A stretch of 39,800 nucleotides of DNA, from NCBI GenBank assembly GCA_019894715.1, contig JAGXOA010000065.1:1-39800 (forward strand), written 5' to 3'. Numbering within the stretch: position 1 is the stretch's first letter; each line of letters begins with the position of its first letter. Below, piece after piece: positions 26,377-34,962 of this stretch. Below the pieces are notes generated by a model. The model was given only the letters and a program-made list of their open reading frames with translations, was not told where the DNA came from and made no database searches. The position numbers were made by a program, and so were the translations under genes. The DNA is from Promethearchaeota archaeon (GTDB lineage: Archaea; Asgardarchaeota; Lokiarchaeia; Sigyniarchaeales; SOKP01).

Positions 26377-26594
26377 TTAAAATAATTTAGTTATATGTTT
26401 ATTTTATTTTTCAAAAAGAAAGAATTGAATCTTTCATGTAATCTCTGACTTTATGAATCTATTTGATATAATTAAACTATTTTGATATTTTCAACAGAGT
26501 TTCATATTCGATTTATAATTCAAAAAATAATACAAGAAAAAAATAAGGAGAATAAATATTAAACTATACATATGAAAAGGTTTTTAGATTTTTA

Positions 26595-26638
26595 TAAACA
26601 TTTATAAATTTTTATAAATTTTCAACGAACAGTTGAAA
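26595..26638 (+). promoter_or_regulatory. TATA-rich promoter and 7-bp inverted repeat before the 93-aa gene
   Basis: Three TTTATAAA-like boxes (26591-26618) are followed by TTTCAAC-gaaca-GTTGAAA (26620-26638), a perfect 7-bp inverted repeat. This sits about 47 bp before the ATG at 26685, downstream of the likely TATA box. A repressor binding there would block transcription start. The rest of the 308-bp gap (26377-26590) is AT-rich, with only a very short ORF after an AAGGAG (26544-26549), and I see nothing else in it. Confidence 0.4.
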
Positions 26639-26684
26639 CAATATAATAATTATTAATCAATTAATCAAAAGCACGATAATTAAA

Positions 26685-26966
26685 ATGAAATTACGATTAG
26701 TATTAAAAGCTAAAACAAAAAAAAACAAAGAAATCGCTTTGAAATTCAATATAGCTCCAAGTAAACATATTGGTTTTATTAATTTTATAACCCTATGCCT
26801 TAATCAAAGTATCCCTGTTTCTGTCTCTTTTGAAAAAACATCTAGTTCTGGTGAAAAAGAGGAAAGTAAAATCACAGGTATTTTTAAATTCGAAACAACA
26901 GATAGCAATGAATTAAAGAACTTAGAAGAAGAAGAAAAACGAACAGAACGTAAAAAAAAGAAATAA
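26685..26966 (+). CDS. Small basic protein of unknown function
   Basis: The protein is 93 residues and I do not recognise it. The first 70 residues alternate strands and a helix ('MKLRLVLKAKTKKNKEIALK', 'SIPVSVSFEKT', 'ITGIFKFETT'), and the last 20 are charged, Glu-rich then Lys/Arg-rich, a likely disordered tail. There is no membrane segment or signal peptide. It has its own promoter region with a possible operator and is convergent with the longin-like gene, 44 bp between stops. The compact beta-rich body with a basic tail would suit nucleic-acid or ribosome binding, but that is a guess. Confidence 0.6.
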   Translation: MKLRLVLKAKTKKNKEIALKFNIAPSKHIGFINFITLCLNQSIPVSVSFEKTSSSGEKEESKITGIFKFETTDSNELKNLEEEEKRTERKKKK

Positions 26967-27010
26967 CCCAGATTATATCATTAAAACTATTTTTGATATT
27001 TATTCTTCGT

Positions 27011-27766
27011 TTAATTCTCTAAAATTACAAATCCCATTTTTACAAGATTTTTACATATATTATGTACTTTCAATTGAGATAAATCAAGCTCTTGAGCTAT
27101 ATTATTTATAGATTTCTTTCCATTGATTTTTTTTATTATTATCTTTGACAAATTCCCAGATAAATAAAAGTTTGGGTTAAAATTATTTGGTATTTTTAAT
27201 TTTGGGATAAAATTATTAAATTTAGAGTAATTTTTTTTAACAAATTTTTGCCGTTCTCTTTTATCTACATATTCATCTTTCAGATCCAATTTTTCCCTAA
27301 TTTCTTCAAATAAATCAACAATCTTTTCTTTAAAATCTATATCATTTTCTTTTGATTCATCCTCAATATAATCTTCCACTATTTCAACAAAGGAGCTGAA
27401 TGTATTAACTCTTCCATCCCAGTTTAATATTTGGTTGATATTATATTTCTTTAAAAAAGTGAAAGACATTTTTCTAAGAAATCTCTGAACATTTATACTA
27501 TTAGATTCTTCATCAAATGATGCTAAGAATATTAAATTTGGAATAGTGTTATTTTTTAAAAAAGCTAACCTGAGATTTGAATTTGATAGTTTTAATTCTT
27601 TTATAGAACCTAAATCTTCAAATTCTTCTGAAAATGAATTTAGGGCAGATAAAAACCCCGATACCAAGACAAGATTATTATGATCAGAAATAAAATTCAT
27701 TGAGCTAGTAAGATTCTTAGAAAATAGAGGTAATCCATCTTTTATAACTAAAACATCTCTGATCAT
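27011..27766 (-). CDS. Longin/roadblock-like domain protein with C-terminal winged helix
   Basis: The protein is 251 residues. The first 140 ('MIRDVLVIKDGLPLFSKNL', 'LVSGFLSALNSFSEEFEDLG', 'ELKLSNSNLRLAFLKN', 'VQRFLRKMSFTFLKKY') follow the longin-like profile common in Asgard proteins: a strand pair, a 'sGflsAi.sF..e' helix, three strands and a long helix. A charged linker leads to a C-terminal winged helix, 'NGKKSINNIAQELDLSQLKV' with 'KMGFVILEN'. In eukaryotes longin and roadblock domains act as partners or exchange factors for small GTPases. The added HTH suggests DNA binding or a protein-protein wing. No membrane segment is seen. Confidence 0.6.
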   Translation of the reverse strand: MIRDVLVIKDGLPLFSKNLTSSMNFISDHNNLVLVSGFLSALNSFSEEFEDLGSIKELKLSNSNLRLAFLKNNTIPNLIFLASFDEESNSINVQRFLRKMSFTFLKKYNINQILNWDGRVNTFSSFVEIVEDYIEDESKENDIDFKEKIVDLFEEIREKLDLKDEYVDKRERQKFVKKNYSKFNNFIPKLKIPNNFNPNFYLSGNLSKIIIKKINGKKSINNIAQELDLSQLKVHNICKNLVKMGFVILEN

Positions 27767-27964
27767 CTATCTCAAAATTATTTTATAATAGATTCATAAA
27801 AACTTAATGAAAATATATTTCCAACGGAATATAATAAATAGAAATAATCTTATGTAAATAATTATGTATTACTGGCATATTATCTATTATTTTTTTTTGA
27901 TAAACTTCTAGTTTATTTTTAAATAGTATTGATGGTTAAAATTAAAAAATAAATTAGATTATAT

Positions 27965-28717
27965 TTGAATAGTTTGAAAGCAATTATTTTATGTGCGGGG
28001 TATGGAAATCGTATGAAACCTTTTACAGATAAAAACCAAAAGGTTATGTTACCTCTCCACGGAAAACCATTACTTGAATATATTATTGAGGGTCTTAAAT
28101 TTGCGGGATTTAAAGATTTTATTCTAGTTGTTGGATACCTTAAAGAACAAATTATTAACTATTTTAATGATGGTCGTAAATGGGGAATTCATATTGAGTA
28201 TAAAAATCAAGATCATCTAAATGGTACTGGGGGTGCAGTCCTATTATGTGAGGAACTAATAAAGAAAAAACATTTTTTTCTTACATGGGGAGATATTCTA
28301 GTTTCATATAAAATTTATAAAAAAGTATATGATACTTTCAAGATTGAGAAAGAAGATTTTATTTTAGTCGCGAATAATATGGATGATCTCCAAAAAGGAT
28401 GTGCAATTTATTATGAGAATAAATATTGTACTAAAATGATTGAAAAACCACCAGAAAATACCGTTGATACTTCTCTTAATAATTGTGGTATATTTATTTT
28501 ATCCATAGAAATTTTTAATATTCTTAGAAATACTAACGCCTCTGAGAGGGGAGAAATCGAACTTACAGAGGCTTTAAATAAGATAATCAAAAGTAAAAAA
28601 TGGCCAATTAGAGTTTTAAAAATGAAGAAAAGGCAGTTTAGAGGGGATTTTGGTAATATAAATATTTATCAAACATTAGCGAAAGATAAGAAATGGATAA
28701 TAAAACTTATCCAATAA
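27965..28717 (+). CDS. NDP-sugar pyrophosphorylase (nucleotidyltransferase)
   Basis: The protein is 250 residues, a single nucleotidyltransferase domain. It has the N-terminal signature 'AIILCAGYGNRMKPFTDKNQ' (GxGxRM.P.T, then Lys), 'GKPLLEYIIEGLKFAGF', 'NGTGGAVLLCEEL', the metal-binding 'TWGDI' and 'GEIELTEAL'. It should activate a sugar 1-phosphate with NTP for glycan or N-glycan synthesis. The sugar is not readable. There is no left-handed beta-helix extension, so it is the short form, like RmlA or mannose-1-phosphate guanylyltransferase cores. The start is TTG at 27965 or TTG at 27974, with no Shine-Dalgarno site to choose between them. Confidence 0.82.
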   Translation: MNSLKAIILCAGYGNRMKPFTDKNQKVMLPLHGKPLLEYIIEGLKFAGFKDFILVVGYLKEQIINYFNDGRKWGIHIEYKNQDHLNGTGGAVLLCEELIKKKHFFLTWGDILVSYKIYKKVYDTFKIEKEDFILVANNMDDLQKGCAIYYENKYCTKMIEKPPENTVDTSLNNCGIFILSIEIFNILRNTNASERGEIELTEALNKIIKSKKWPIRVLKMKKRQFRGDFGNINIYQTLAKDKKWIIKLIQ

Positions 28718-28815
28718 TCTCTTTATTATATTTATCTTTTTTATGAAAAATATCGTATCAAAATATGAAATGATCATTAGATTTTTTGGATATGTTATCC
28801 GTTCCATATTATATG

Positions 28816-29472
28816 GGTTTTTTAATTAAAATTACTAAAAATAAAAAAGAAGAACTTGATTTATTTCTAGATGTTATTATCAACAACATTATTGAAGGCA
28901 AAATTCTCGCATTTCCAACGAATTCTGTTTACGGTTTAGGTGGAGATCCAACCGATTTAGAAATAGCAAATAGATTGTACAATCTAAAATTCAGAGACCC
29001 TTCTAAAGGATTTTTATTATTATTGTCTGATTATGATGAAGCAATGAAAATTGCTGATTTTGATAAAAATGCTCAAAAACTTGCTAAAGAATTCTGGCCA
29101 GGACAATTAACATTAATTTTGAAAAAAAAGCAACCAAATATTATCCCTTCAGAAGTGAGTGGAAACGAAAATACAATAGGATTAAGAGTTCCAGAAAATG
29201 AGATTATTTTAAATATCTTAAAAGAATTAAAAAAAAGGGGACATTTTGGAGGAATTATCGGGACTTCGGCTAATTATTCTGGAGAAAAACCATCAATTAC
29301 TGGACAAGAAATTGAAAAAAAATTTCTAACTCCTATAGATCTTATAATTGATAGTGGTAAAACAGTTTCTAAAATCCCAACAACCATTGTTGATTGTACT
29401 AAAGAAGATATTAATATTCTTAGACAAGGAAAAATAACTGAAGAAGAAATAAATGAAATTCTTTCAAAATAA
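28816..29472 (+). CDS. L-threonylcarbamoyladenylate synthase (TsaC/Sua5, YrdC domain)
   Basis: The YrdC domain fills the protein: 'ILAFPTNSVYGLGGDPTD' (P-T-[DENS]-x-Y-G-L-G), 'NLKFRDPSKGFLLLLSDY', 'FWPGQLTLILKKK', 'GLRVPENEI' and 'GTSANYSGEKP'. It makes threonylcarbamoyl-AMP, the donor used by KEOPS for t6A37 of tRNAs. There is no Sua5 C-terminal domain, so it is the TsaC-length form. The track starts at a TTG (28786), but the ATG at 28816 ('MGFLIKITK') matches the family N-terminus better. A Cgi121 gene lies close by on the other strand, which supports a tRNA role. Confidence 0.9.
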   Translation, partial: GFLIKITKNKKEELDLFLDVIINNIIEGKILAFPTNSVYGLGGDPTDLEIANRLYNLKFRDPSKGFLLLLSDYDEAMKIADFDKNAQKLAKEFWPGQLTLILKKKQPNIIPSEVSGNENTIGLRVPENEIILNILKELKKRGHFGGIIGTSANYSGEKPSITGQEIEKKFLTPIDLIIDSGKTVSKIPTTIVDCTKEDINILRQGKITEEEINEILSK

Positions 29473-29490
29473 AAAGGAGAAAAAAAATAA

Positions 29491-30030
29491 ATGAATAATT
29501 TTAATTTGTTAATATCATCTCCAAGATACAATGAGATAAATGCTAAAGCTGAATTATGGTTTACACTACTTATATGTGGTGATAAATATCCAATTATCTC
29601 TGATTTAGAATTTCAAGGATTGATCACAGCATTAACTTCTATTAATGAATTTGATATTATAGAAAAAATTAAAAATATTCTTTTAACTGATCCTTATTTT
29701 TATAGATATATTCTAAGGATTACACCAATTCAATTTTTATGTGAAACAGATATCCAAATAATAAAAGATACCATCGAAAATAATATCCATAAATATCTAA
29801 AAGAAAATGAGTCTTTTCGAATAATATTAAACAGAAGAAAAAATAAATTAATCAAAAGAGAAGATTTTATTCCTATTATTGCTAAAATTATTGAGAATCC
29901 TGTAGATCTGGATAATCCAGACAAAATTATTCAGATTGAAATGTTAGATAATATATGTGGAATTTCTTTTCTAAATCAAGAAGATATTATAAAACCAACC
30001 AATGTTTTTATTAAAACTACTCCAACTTAA
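29491..30030 (+). CDS. THUMP-domain protein, Tan1/THUMPD1-like
   Basis: The protein is 179 residues, starting 'NFNLLISSPRYNEINAKAEL' and continuing through 'TALTSINEFDIIEKIKNIL', 'ITPIQFLCETDIQIIKDTI', 'ENESFRIILNRRKNKLIKRE' and 'NPVDLDNPDKIIQIEMLD', ending 'GISFLNQEDI'. This is the THUMP domain layout of Tan1 proteins, which bring tRNA to the acetyltransferase that makes ac4C. It has no catalytic domain, so it should be an RNA-binding adaptor. A clear AAGGAG lies about 12 bp before the ATG. It follows tsaC closely (18 bp) and overlaps the 3' end of the Cgi121 gene by 14 bp. Confidence 0.82.
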   Translation: MNNFNLLISSPRYNEINAKAELWFTLLICGDKYPIISDLEFQGLITALTSINEFDIIEKIKNILLTDPYFYRYILRITPIQFLCETDIQIIKDTIENNIHKYLKENESFRIILNRRKNKLIKREDFIPIIAKIIENPVDLDNPDKIIQIEMLDNICGISFLNQEDIIKPTNVFIKTTPT

Positions 30031-30673
30031 TCCCTTTCAGACTTAATAAAACCATTTTTTCACAAAGAAGATCATTTAAAACTTCAAATAACAGATTTAT
30101 ATCATTCCTTTCAATATTTTCTAAGATATATTTATCATCCAAGGAATTTAATACAGATTTTATCTGGTTTTCATTTATTTCATAGAATTCTTTTATCCTA
30201 TCATATTTTTCAATAGTTTTATTATCATAATTAAGCTCAATCTCTTTAAAATCAATCTTTTCCGAGACTATTTGATTAATTTGATCAAGTGTTTCCTTAT
30301 TTGAAACAACACAATAATTCAAAATACCTTTATCTATATCTTCCTCTGATATTCCAAAAGAATCTATACAAACCTTAATTTGACGTTTTGCTGATAAATA
30401 TAATAAAAATTCAATATTTTGATTATTTGAAATTAATCTTTTACGTATATATGCTTTTTGAGTGTAATAAATCGAATTAAAGATTTGTTTTTCATCTAAA
30501 ACATAGAAATCATTGAAGAATTGGATTATTGAATTTTGATATTTATTTTGGAGCTCTTTAATAATTTGAAATAAATCGTTAAGAGTGAGCCCTTTCTTTT
30601 CTAAATGAATTCGATTAATTATTATAGAATAATTTAATTCTGATTCCTGAAAACTAAAATCTTTTCTAATCAT
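30017..30673 (-). CDS. KEOPS subunit Cgi121 family protein
   Basis: The protein is 218 residues. The core 'VLDEKQIFNSIYYTQKAYIR' and 'NIEFLLYLSAKRQIKVCIDS' with 'FGISEED' matches Cgi121 ('Q.f.A...A..a', 'E.llylsg.RQI..Ai..fGi'). In archaea Cgi121 binds Bud32 and the tRNA CCA end within KEOPS, which installs t6A. The C-terminal 80 residues are helical and longer than the usual Cgi121 (about 150 aa). They include 'YDRIKEFYEINENQIK', which may be a lineage-specific extension. It lies in a three-gene minus-strand run, after prefoldin beta and the DHH gene. Confidence 0.75.
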   Translation of the reverse strand: MIRKDFSFQESELNYSIIINRIHLEKKGLTLNDLFQIIKELQNKYQNSIIQFFNDFYVLDEKQIFNSIYYTQKAYIRKRLISNNQNIEFLLYLSAKRQIKVCIDSFGISEEDIDKGILNYCVVSNKETLDQINQIVSEKIDFKEIELNYDNKTIEKYDRIKEFYEINENQIKSVLNSLDDKYILENIERNDINLLFEVLNDLLCEKMVLLSLKGIKLE

Positions 30674-30699
30674 CTGATAAATATTTCCAATTATTGTGA

Positions 30700-31743
30700 T
30701 TATATTATTATGGGTATCTTTTTTTTTTTATCATAATCAAAAAATACTTTTTTTATACGTTCTATTATAATATCTATTACATCCTTTGAATCCTTTTTTA
30801 AATAAATACCCGCAGCACCATCATGACCTCCTCCTTCTGTGCCATATTCTTTAGATATTTCTTCTAAAATCTTTCCTAAATGCAAACCTGTAGATAAACA
30901 TAATTGTTTTTTTGCTCTTAGACTGAGACGATAATTATTATCCTTATTTGAAACAACTATAGCTACATCAAATCCAATTTTTAACAGTATATTTGCAACA
31001 CTTGCTTCAAAACTACTTACATGTGATAAACCAATTAACCAATTTCCCTGCTTAATTAATTCTGATCTTTGAACGCCTTTGATTTTTGCGATCTTCTCTG
31101 AAGAATCTATTTTGTTGGAAAGCATATATAGAATATCTTGATAAATTATATCTTCTTTAAGTAATTCCGTAACATTTTTTATAGAATTATTATTACCAAA
31201 TCGAAAATATCCTGAATCCGTTAAAATTCCTGCAATCAGTAAATATCTAATTGGTTTTGTAAGTAAAATATTAAATTCTTGAGATATTTCATATACTATT
31301 TCAGCAGTAGAACTATAATGATCTAAAATAATTCCTTGATGAGAGTTAGCATTCTCTAATTGAGATTCTTCAAAATAGTGGTGATCAATAAAAAAGAATG
31401 AAATCTTATCATTTTCTTTCAAATGATCTGGAAGTGTGATTTGGTGAAGTTTATTTGCATCCAATACAATAATCGCATCAATTTCTATATCTTCAGCAGA
31501 GTCAAATATTTTAATATTATAATCAGAAAATTTTCTCTCTATAACTTTAATAAAGGAATTTGTACTATTTGAAATTCCATTAAAATATATGTACGTGTCT
31601 ATTCTTTTAAAATATTGATGTAAAAAGAAATCAAACGCAATAACAGAAGAAAAACCATCTAGATCTACAAGATCATGAGAAGTAATTAAAATTCTTTTCT
31701 TTTCTAAAAAATAAAGAAAATTATCAATTTTAGACTTTAACAT
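30700..31743 (-). CDS. DHH/DHHA1 phosphoesterase (NrnA/RecJ-like)
   Basis: The protein is 347 residues. The DHH domain has 'ILITSHDLVDLDGFSSVIAF' (H-D..D-x-D metal site), 'DAIIVLDAN' and the DHH motif in 'FFIDHHYFEE'. The DHHA1 domain has 'GTEGGGHDGAAGIYL' near residue 300, the substrate-binding GGGH. Such proteins hydrolyse short oligonucleotides, pAp or 5' ends of DNA or RNA. It is followed on the same strand by Cgi121 and preceded 6 bp upstream by prefoldin beta. From memory, related archaea also keep a DHH gene near prefoldin beta and KEOPS genes. Confidence 0.88.
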   Translation of the reverse strand: MLKSKIDNFLYFLEKKRILITSHDLVDLDGFSSVIAFDFFLHQYFKRIDTYIYFNGISNSTNSFIKVIERKFSDYNIKIFDSAEDIEIDAIIVLDANKLHQITLPDHLKENDKISFFFIDHHYFEESQLENANSHQGIILDHYSSTAEIVYEISQEFNILLTKPIRYLLIAGILTDSGYFRFGNNNSIKNVTELLKEDIIYQDILYMLSNKIDSSEKIAKIKGVQRSELIKQGNWLIGLSHVSSFEASVANILLKIGFDVAIVVSNKDNNYRLSLRAKKQLCLSTGLHLGKILEEISKEYGTEGGGHDGAAGIYLKKDSKDVIDIIIERIKKVFFDYDKKKKIPIII

Positions 31744-31749
31744 AAGAGA

Positions 31750-32118
31750 CTATGATGATTGATTTTTAAGTTCAGATTGAATTGATTGAGTCATAACTTT
31801 CATTTGATTATTGATTTTCTCTTCTTTCTGCTTTAGATTTTTAATTTGCATATCTAGTCTTACTTTTTCACTTTTCTTCTCGCTTAAAAGTTTATCTTGC
31901 TTACTCCTCACTAATATACCTCCAATAGATTTATACACAATTTCAGTTGGTTCTAGATTTTCTAATTCTACAATTGCAAATTCTGTCTCTTTTAAAACTG
32001 ATTCGAGTCGCATCCGTTGATTAGTAAAAACATCTAAATTATGTCTTATAGTTTCATAATCTTCAATTTTCTTTTTTAAATCATCGCTTATTTGGTCATA
32101 TCTAATACCCATACACAA
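31750..32118 (-). CDS. pfdB: Prefoldin beta subunit
   Basis: The protein is 122 residues with two long helices joined by a short beta hairpin: 'DLKKKIEDYETIRHNLDVFT', then 'ELENLEPTEIVYKSIGGILV' (the conserved hairpin), then 'EKVRLDMQIKNLKQKEEKIN'. The length and centre match archaeal prefoldin beta. With alpha subunits it forms the hexameric jellyfish chaperone that hands unfolded proteins to the thermosome. The first Met pair leaves the start uncertain by two codons. The DHH and Cgi121 genes follow on the same strand. Confidence 0.9.
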   Translation of the reverse strand: MCMGIRYDQISDDLKKKIEDYETIRHNLDVFTNQRMRLESVLKETEFAIVELENLEPTEIVYKSIGGILVRSKQDKLLSEKKSEKVRLDMQIKNLKQKEEKINNQMKVMTQSIQSELKNQSS

Positions 32119-32345
32119 TTCACTTAGTTCTTTTTTTATTTCTTTTTAATTTTTAAAATGTAATAAAATTTATGTTACTAAAATAATGAAAAGAAAAAAT
32201 CCTTGGTTATACAATAGTATGATGATAAATAGACATTATGAAAAATTGCACATTTAAATCAAATATTGGACTATAGAAATTATAATATAAAATTTAATTT
32301 TTAATTGATATAATAAATCCAAATAAAAAAAAAGATGAAAAAATA

Positions 32346-32804
32346 ATGAAAAAGATTTTAATTGCTCATAATTCCCAAAGTGGAAATTCAAAAAAATTAG
32401 CAGAAGAATTTGCTGAAAACTATAAAGATATATTTGAGGTTGATGTTAAACCAATTGAAGGTATTAACGAACAAGATATTGCCACTATTCATGGTTTAAT
32501 TCTTGCTACTCGGATTGAAGCATTTGGAGCTGATAGAAAAATGAGAGCATTCCTTGAAAGAATCGACACCTATAGAGAAGAACCAATCCCAAAAATTGGA
32601 GTATTTTATACCCATTCTATGAAATGGAAAAAGTTTTTCAAAAAAGGAATGGATAAGACAATGGGTAAATTAAATATTTTTAAAAATAATTATCCTGAAT
32701 TATTAGAAGTTAGAGTTAAGGGAATGAAAGGTTCTATTATTGATGGACAAGAAGAAAAGATTAGTAATTTCATCAAGAATTTAAAATCTTATATAGAAAA
32801 TTAA
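32346..32804 (+). CDS. Flavodoxin-like protein
   Basis: The protein is 152 residues. 'MKKILIAHNSQSGNSKKLAE' has the flavodoxin phosphate loop (S-x-S-G-N-[ST]), followed by 'GLILATRIEAFGADRKMRAF' and 'KIGVFYTHSM', which could flank the isoalloxazine ring. It likely carries electrons through bound FMN. It is convergent with the [FeFe] hydrogenase gene, 12 bp between stops, which hints at a redox link but does not prove one. A quinone reductase-like flavoprotein is an alternative. Confidence 0.75.
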   Translation: MKKILIAHNSQSGNSKKLAEEFAENYKDIFEVDVKPIEGINEQDIATIHGLILATRIEAFGADRKMRAFLERIDTYREEPIPKIGVFYTHSMKWKKFFKKGMDKTMGKLNIFKNNYPELLEVRVKGMKGSIIDGQEEKISNFIKNLKSYIEN

Positions 32805-32816
32805 CAAAATTCTTTT

Positions 32817-34388
32817 TTATTTCTTTTTTAAGTAATCTGAAGGGAGAGCATTTTTCGCTTTTTCTGCAAACTTTTTAACGGCATTTTTGGCTCTATTAAG
32901 TGATGATATAGATCCTGGCCCACCAATACATCCAAATGGACAAGCCATTCCTTCAACAACCAATGGTTTTGGATTAAATTTTCCTGATTTTAGTTTTTTT
33001 AGCATTGTAAGACATTTTGCAAGAGTATCGGCATTTATATGTGGGATCTCACGATCTTTTTTATTCTCTGGAAGCAATGCCCTAGTTTGTTTAATTATGG
33101 CTTGAGCAACACCTCCTGCAACAGGAAAATTTCTTCCAATACATGAAGCATCTTGCATTGGTTCTTCTTCTTCAAATTCTATTGGATCTATCTCGAAAGC
33201 TTGGAATACTGCTACTAATTCTTCAAAAGTCATAACAAAATCCACTAGGGCGGTGACTTCTGGAATAAAACATTCTTCTTTTTTAGCAATACAAGGTCCA
33301 ATAAAAACAACTATTGCATCAGGATCTTTTTCTTTTATAACTCGAGCAGTTTCAACCATAGGAGCAAATGATTCAGAAATATTATTTTTTGCAAGTTCTG
33401 GAAAATGACGATCTGCACACATTTTCCATGATGTACAACAGCTTGTTCCTATAAATTGTTTTTCATCCTTAGAGATATTTTTCTTATTGTCATTTTCAAG
33501 TATAGCGACTAACTCTTTAGCTTCTTTTAATATAACTTTATCGGCTCCAAGTGCGACTTCTTTTATATCAAGAAAACCAATTTCCTTCAATGCGCTACGT
33601 ATTTTTGCAGAAGATGCTAATGGACCAAATTGATTAACAAAAGCAGGAGCAATTTCTGCATATACTCTTTTACCATTTTTAATTGCTGAAATTATTTGCA
33701 CAATTTCAGATTTTTCTCCTATTGCGCCAAAAGGACATGAAACGATACACATTCCACAAGAAACACATAAATTATAATTGATATCAGCAAATCCATATTC
33801 ATCAGATGAAATTGCTTTTACACCACATGCAGTAGCACAAGGACGTTCACGATATGCTATTGCATTATATGGACATACCTGTGCACATCTTCCACACCGA
33901 ATGCATTTTAATTGGTCTATTAATGATTTACCTTTCTGAATAGAAACGGCATTTTTTGGACAAACAGACGTGCAAGGGTGGGCGATACAACCCTGACAGA
34001 GATTTGTTACGATATAAGAATCTTCAGGACACCGTTCACATCCCGCTTTTATTACATTTACTATAGGCCGCTTTAACACTTTTAAATCAGTAATTGTATT
34101 TATTACATCATCATCATGAATTGGTCCATGTGCTCCAAATTCTTTTAACTCCATTCCAAAAGCGAGTCTTATTCTCTCTCGGACAATAGCTCTTTCCTTA
34201 AAAACAGATTCACGATAGGTGGGAATATTTTTATCTATTATTTGATATGGAATATATTCAATATATCGTGGGGGTTGATCTTCTACAACCATCCTAGCGA
34301 CGGCTGCTAACACTTTTCTTCTTATTTCTGTTACAGGAGTATATATCCCTCGCATTTTCTCAAATATATTCAAATCTTTTTTTTCCAT
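32817..34388 (-). CDS. [FeFe] hydrogenase, group B-like
   Basis: The protein is 523 residues with no signal peptide. A Cys-rich N-terminal part carries [4Fe-4S] motifs 'CQGCIAHPCTSVCP', 'CIRCGRCAQVCP' and 'CVSCGMCIVSCP', plus CERC near residue 117. The H-cluster domain has L1 'GTSCCTSW' (C317-C318; second Cys the ligand, first the proton relay), L2 'IGPCIAKKEE' (C366) and L3 'VEGMACPFGCIGGPGS' (C483 and C487). All four H-cluster Cys are present. The L1 Thr replaces the usual Pro of TSCCP. It should evolve or oxidise H2 with ferredoxin-type electrons in the cytoplasm. Maturases HydE, HydF and HydG are not in the window. Confidence 0.88.
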   Translation of the reverse strand: MEKKDLNIFEKMRGIYTPVTEIRRKVLAAVARMVVEDQPPRYIEYIPYQIIDKNIPTYRESVFKERAIVRERIRLAFGMELKEFGAHGPIHDDDVINTITDLKVLKRPIVNVIKAGCERCPEDSYIVTNLCQGCIAHPCTSVCPKNAVSIQKGKSLIDQLKCIRCGRCAQVCPYNAIAYRERPCATACGVKAISSDEYGFADINYNLCVSCGMCIVSCPFGAIGEKSEIVQIISAIKNGKRVYAEIAPAFVNQFGPLASSAKIRSALKEIGFLDIKEVALGADKVILKEAKELVAILENDNKKNISKDEKQFIGTSCCTSWKMCADRHFPELAKNNISESFAPMVETARVIKEKDPDAIVVFIGPCIAKKEECFIPEVTALVDFVMTFEELVAVFQAFEIDPIEFEEEEPMQDASCIGRNFPVAGGVAQAIIKQTRALLPENKKDREIPHINADTLAKCLTMLKKLKSGKFNPKPLVVEGMACPFGCIGGPGSISSLNRAKNAVKKFAEKAKNALPSDYLKKK

Positions 34389-34452
34389 ATGATCACATTA
34401 TTCTTTTTAATTTTTTTTGCATTTAAAATAAATACATTTGTTTTTATATTAT

Positions 34453-34695
34453 TTATTCAGAAATAAGTCTATCTAATAAATCCATAAGAAAATCTGATGT
34501 GATTCTTCTGTATATCTTATTGTTGATTTTAATTACAGGACTTTTCTCAGCAGTATTTCCGCATTCATCCAAGCAATTTACACATTCAATCTCACATTTT
34601 TTTTTATATTTTTCATCATTCTCTAATATATCCAATAATTCTTGTCCTCCATGAGCCAAACAATTAAGTCCACAACATAATTCTATTTTTATCAC
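34453..34695 (-). CDS. Small thioredoxin-like [2Fe-2S] ferredoxin
   Basis: The protein is 80 residues with 'IELCCGLNCLAHGGQELLDI' and 'IECVNCLDECGNTAEKSPVI', the Cys spacing (C-x4-C ... C-x3-C) of thioredoxin-like 2Fe-2S proteins such as the NuoE C-terminal domain, ending 'KIYRRITSDFLMDLLDRL'. It starts with GTG, supported by a strong AAAGGAGG about 8 bp upstream. The hydrogenase gene follows 64 bp downstream on the same strand, so this protein is a likely electron partner. Confidence 0.82.
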   Translation of the reverse strand: MIKIELCCGLNCLAHGGQELLDILENDEKYKKKCEIECVNCLDECGNTAEKSPVIKINNKIYRRITSDFLMDLLDRLISE

Positions 34696-34962
34696 TATTA
34701 TTCCTCCTTTATCTCTAAATTAAATTGATTTTCACGTTATTTGATTTATAGAATGTAATAATGAGCATAATTAGTATTGGTAAAGATAAATAATTATTGA
34801 TATTTTATTTTTATATTTAAAAGATTTTAATTAATTAGCTTAACAACAATGTCAGTTCCTATTAAGTAAAAGTGTATTGATTTTTTTTTTATTAATTATA
34901 AATAGAAAGATTAAAAATAGTGATTGATGTATAAATAATGAATATTTGATCTTATAAGAAAA

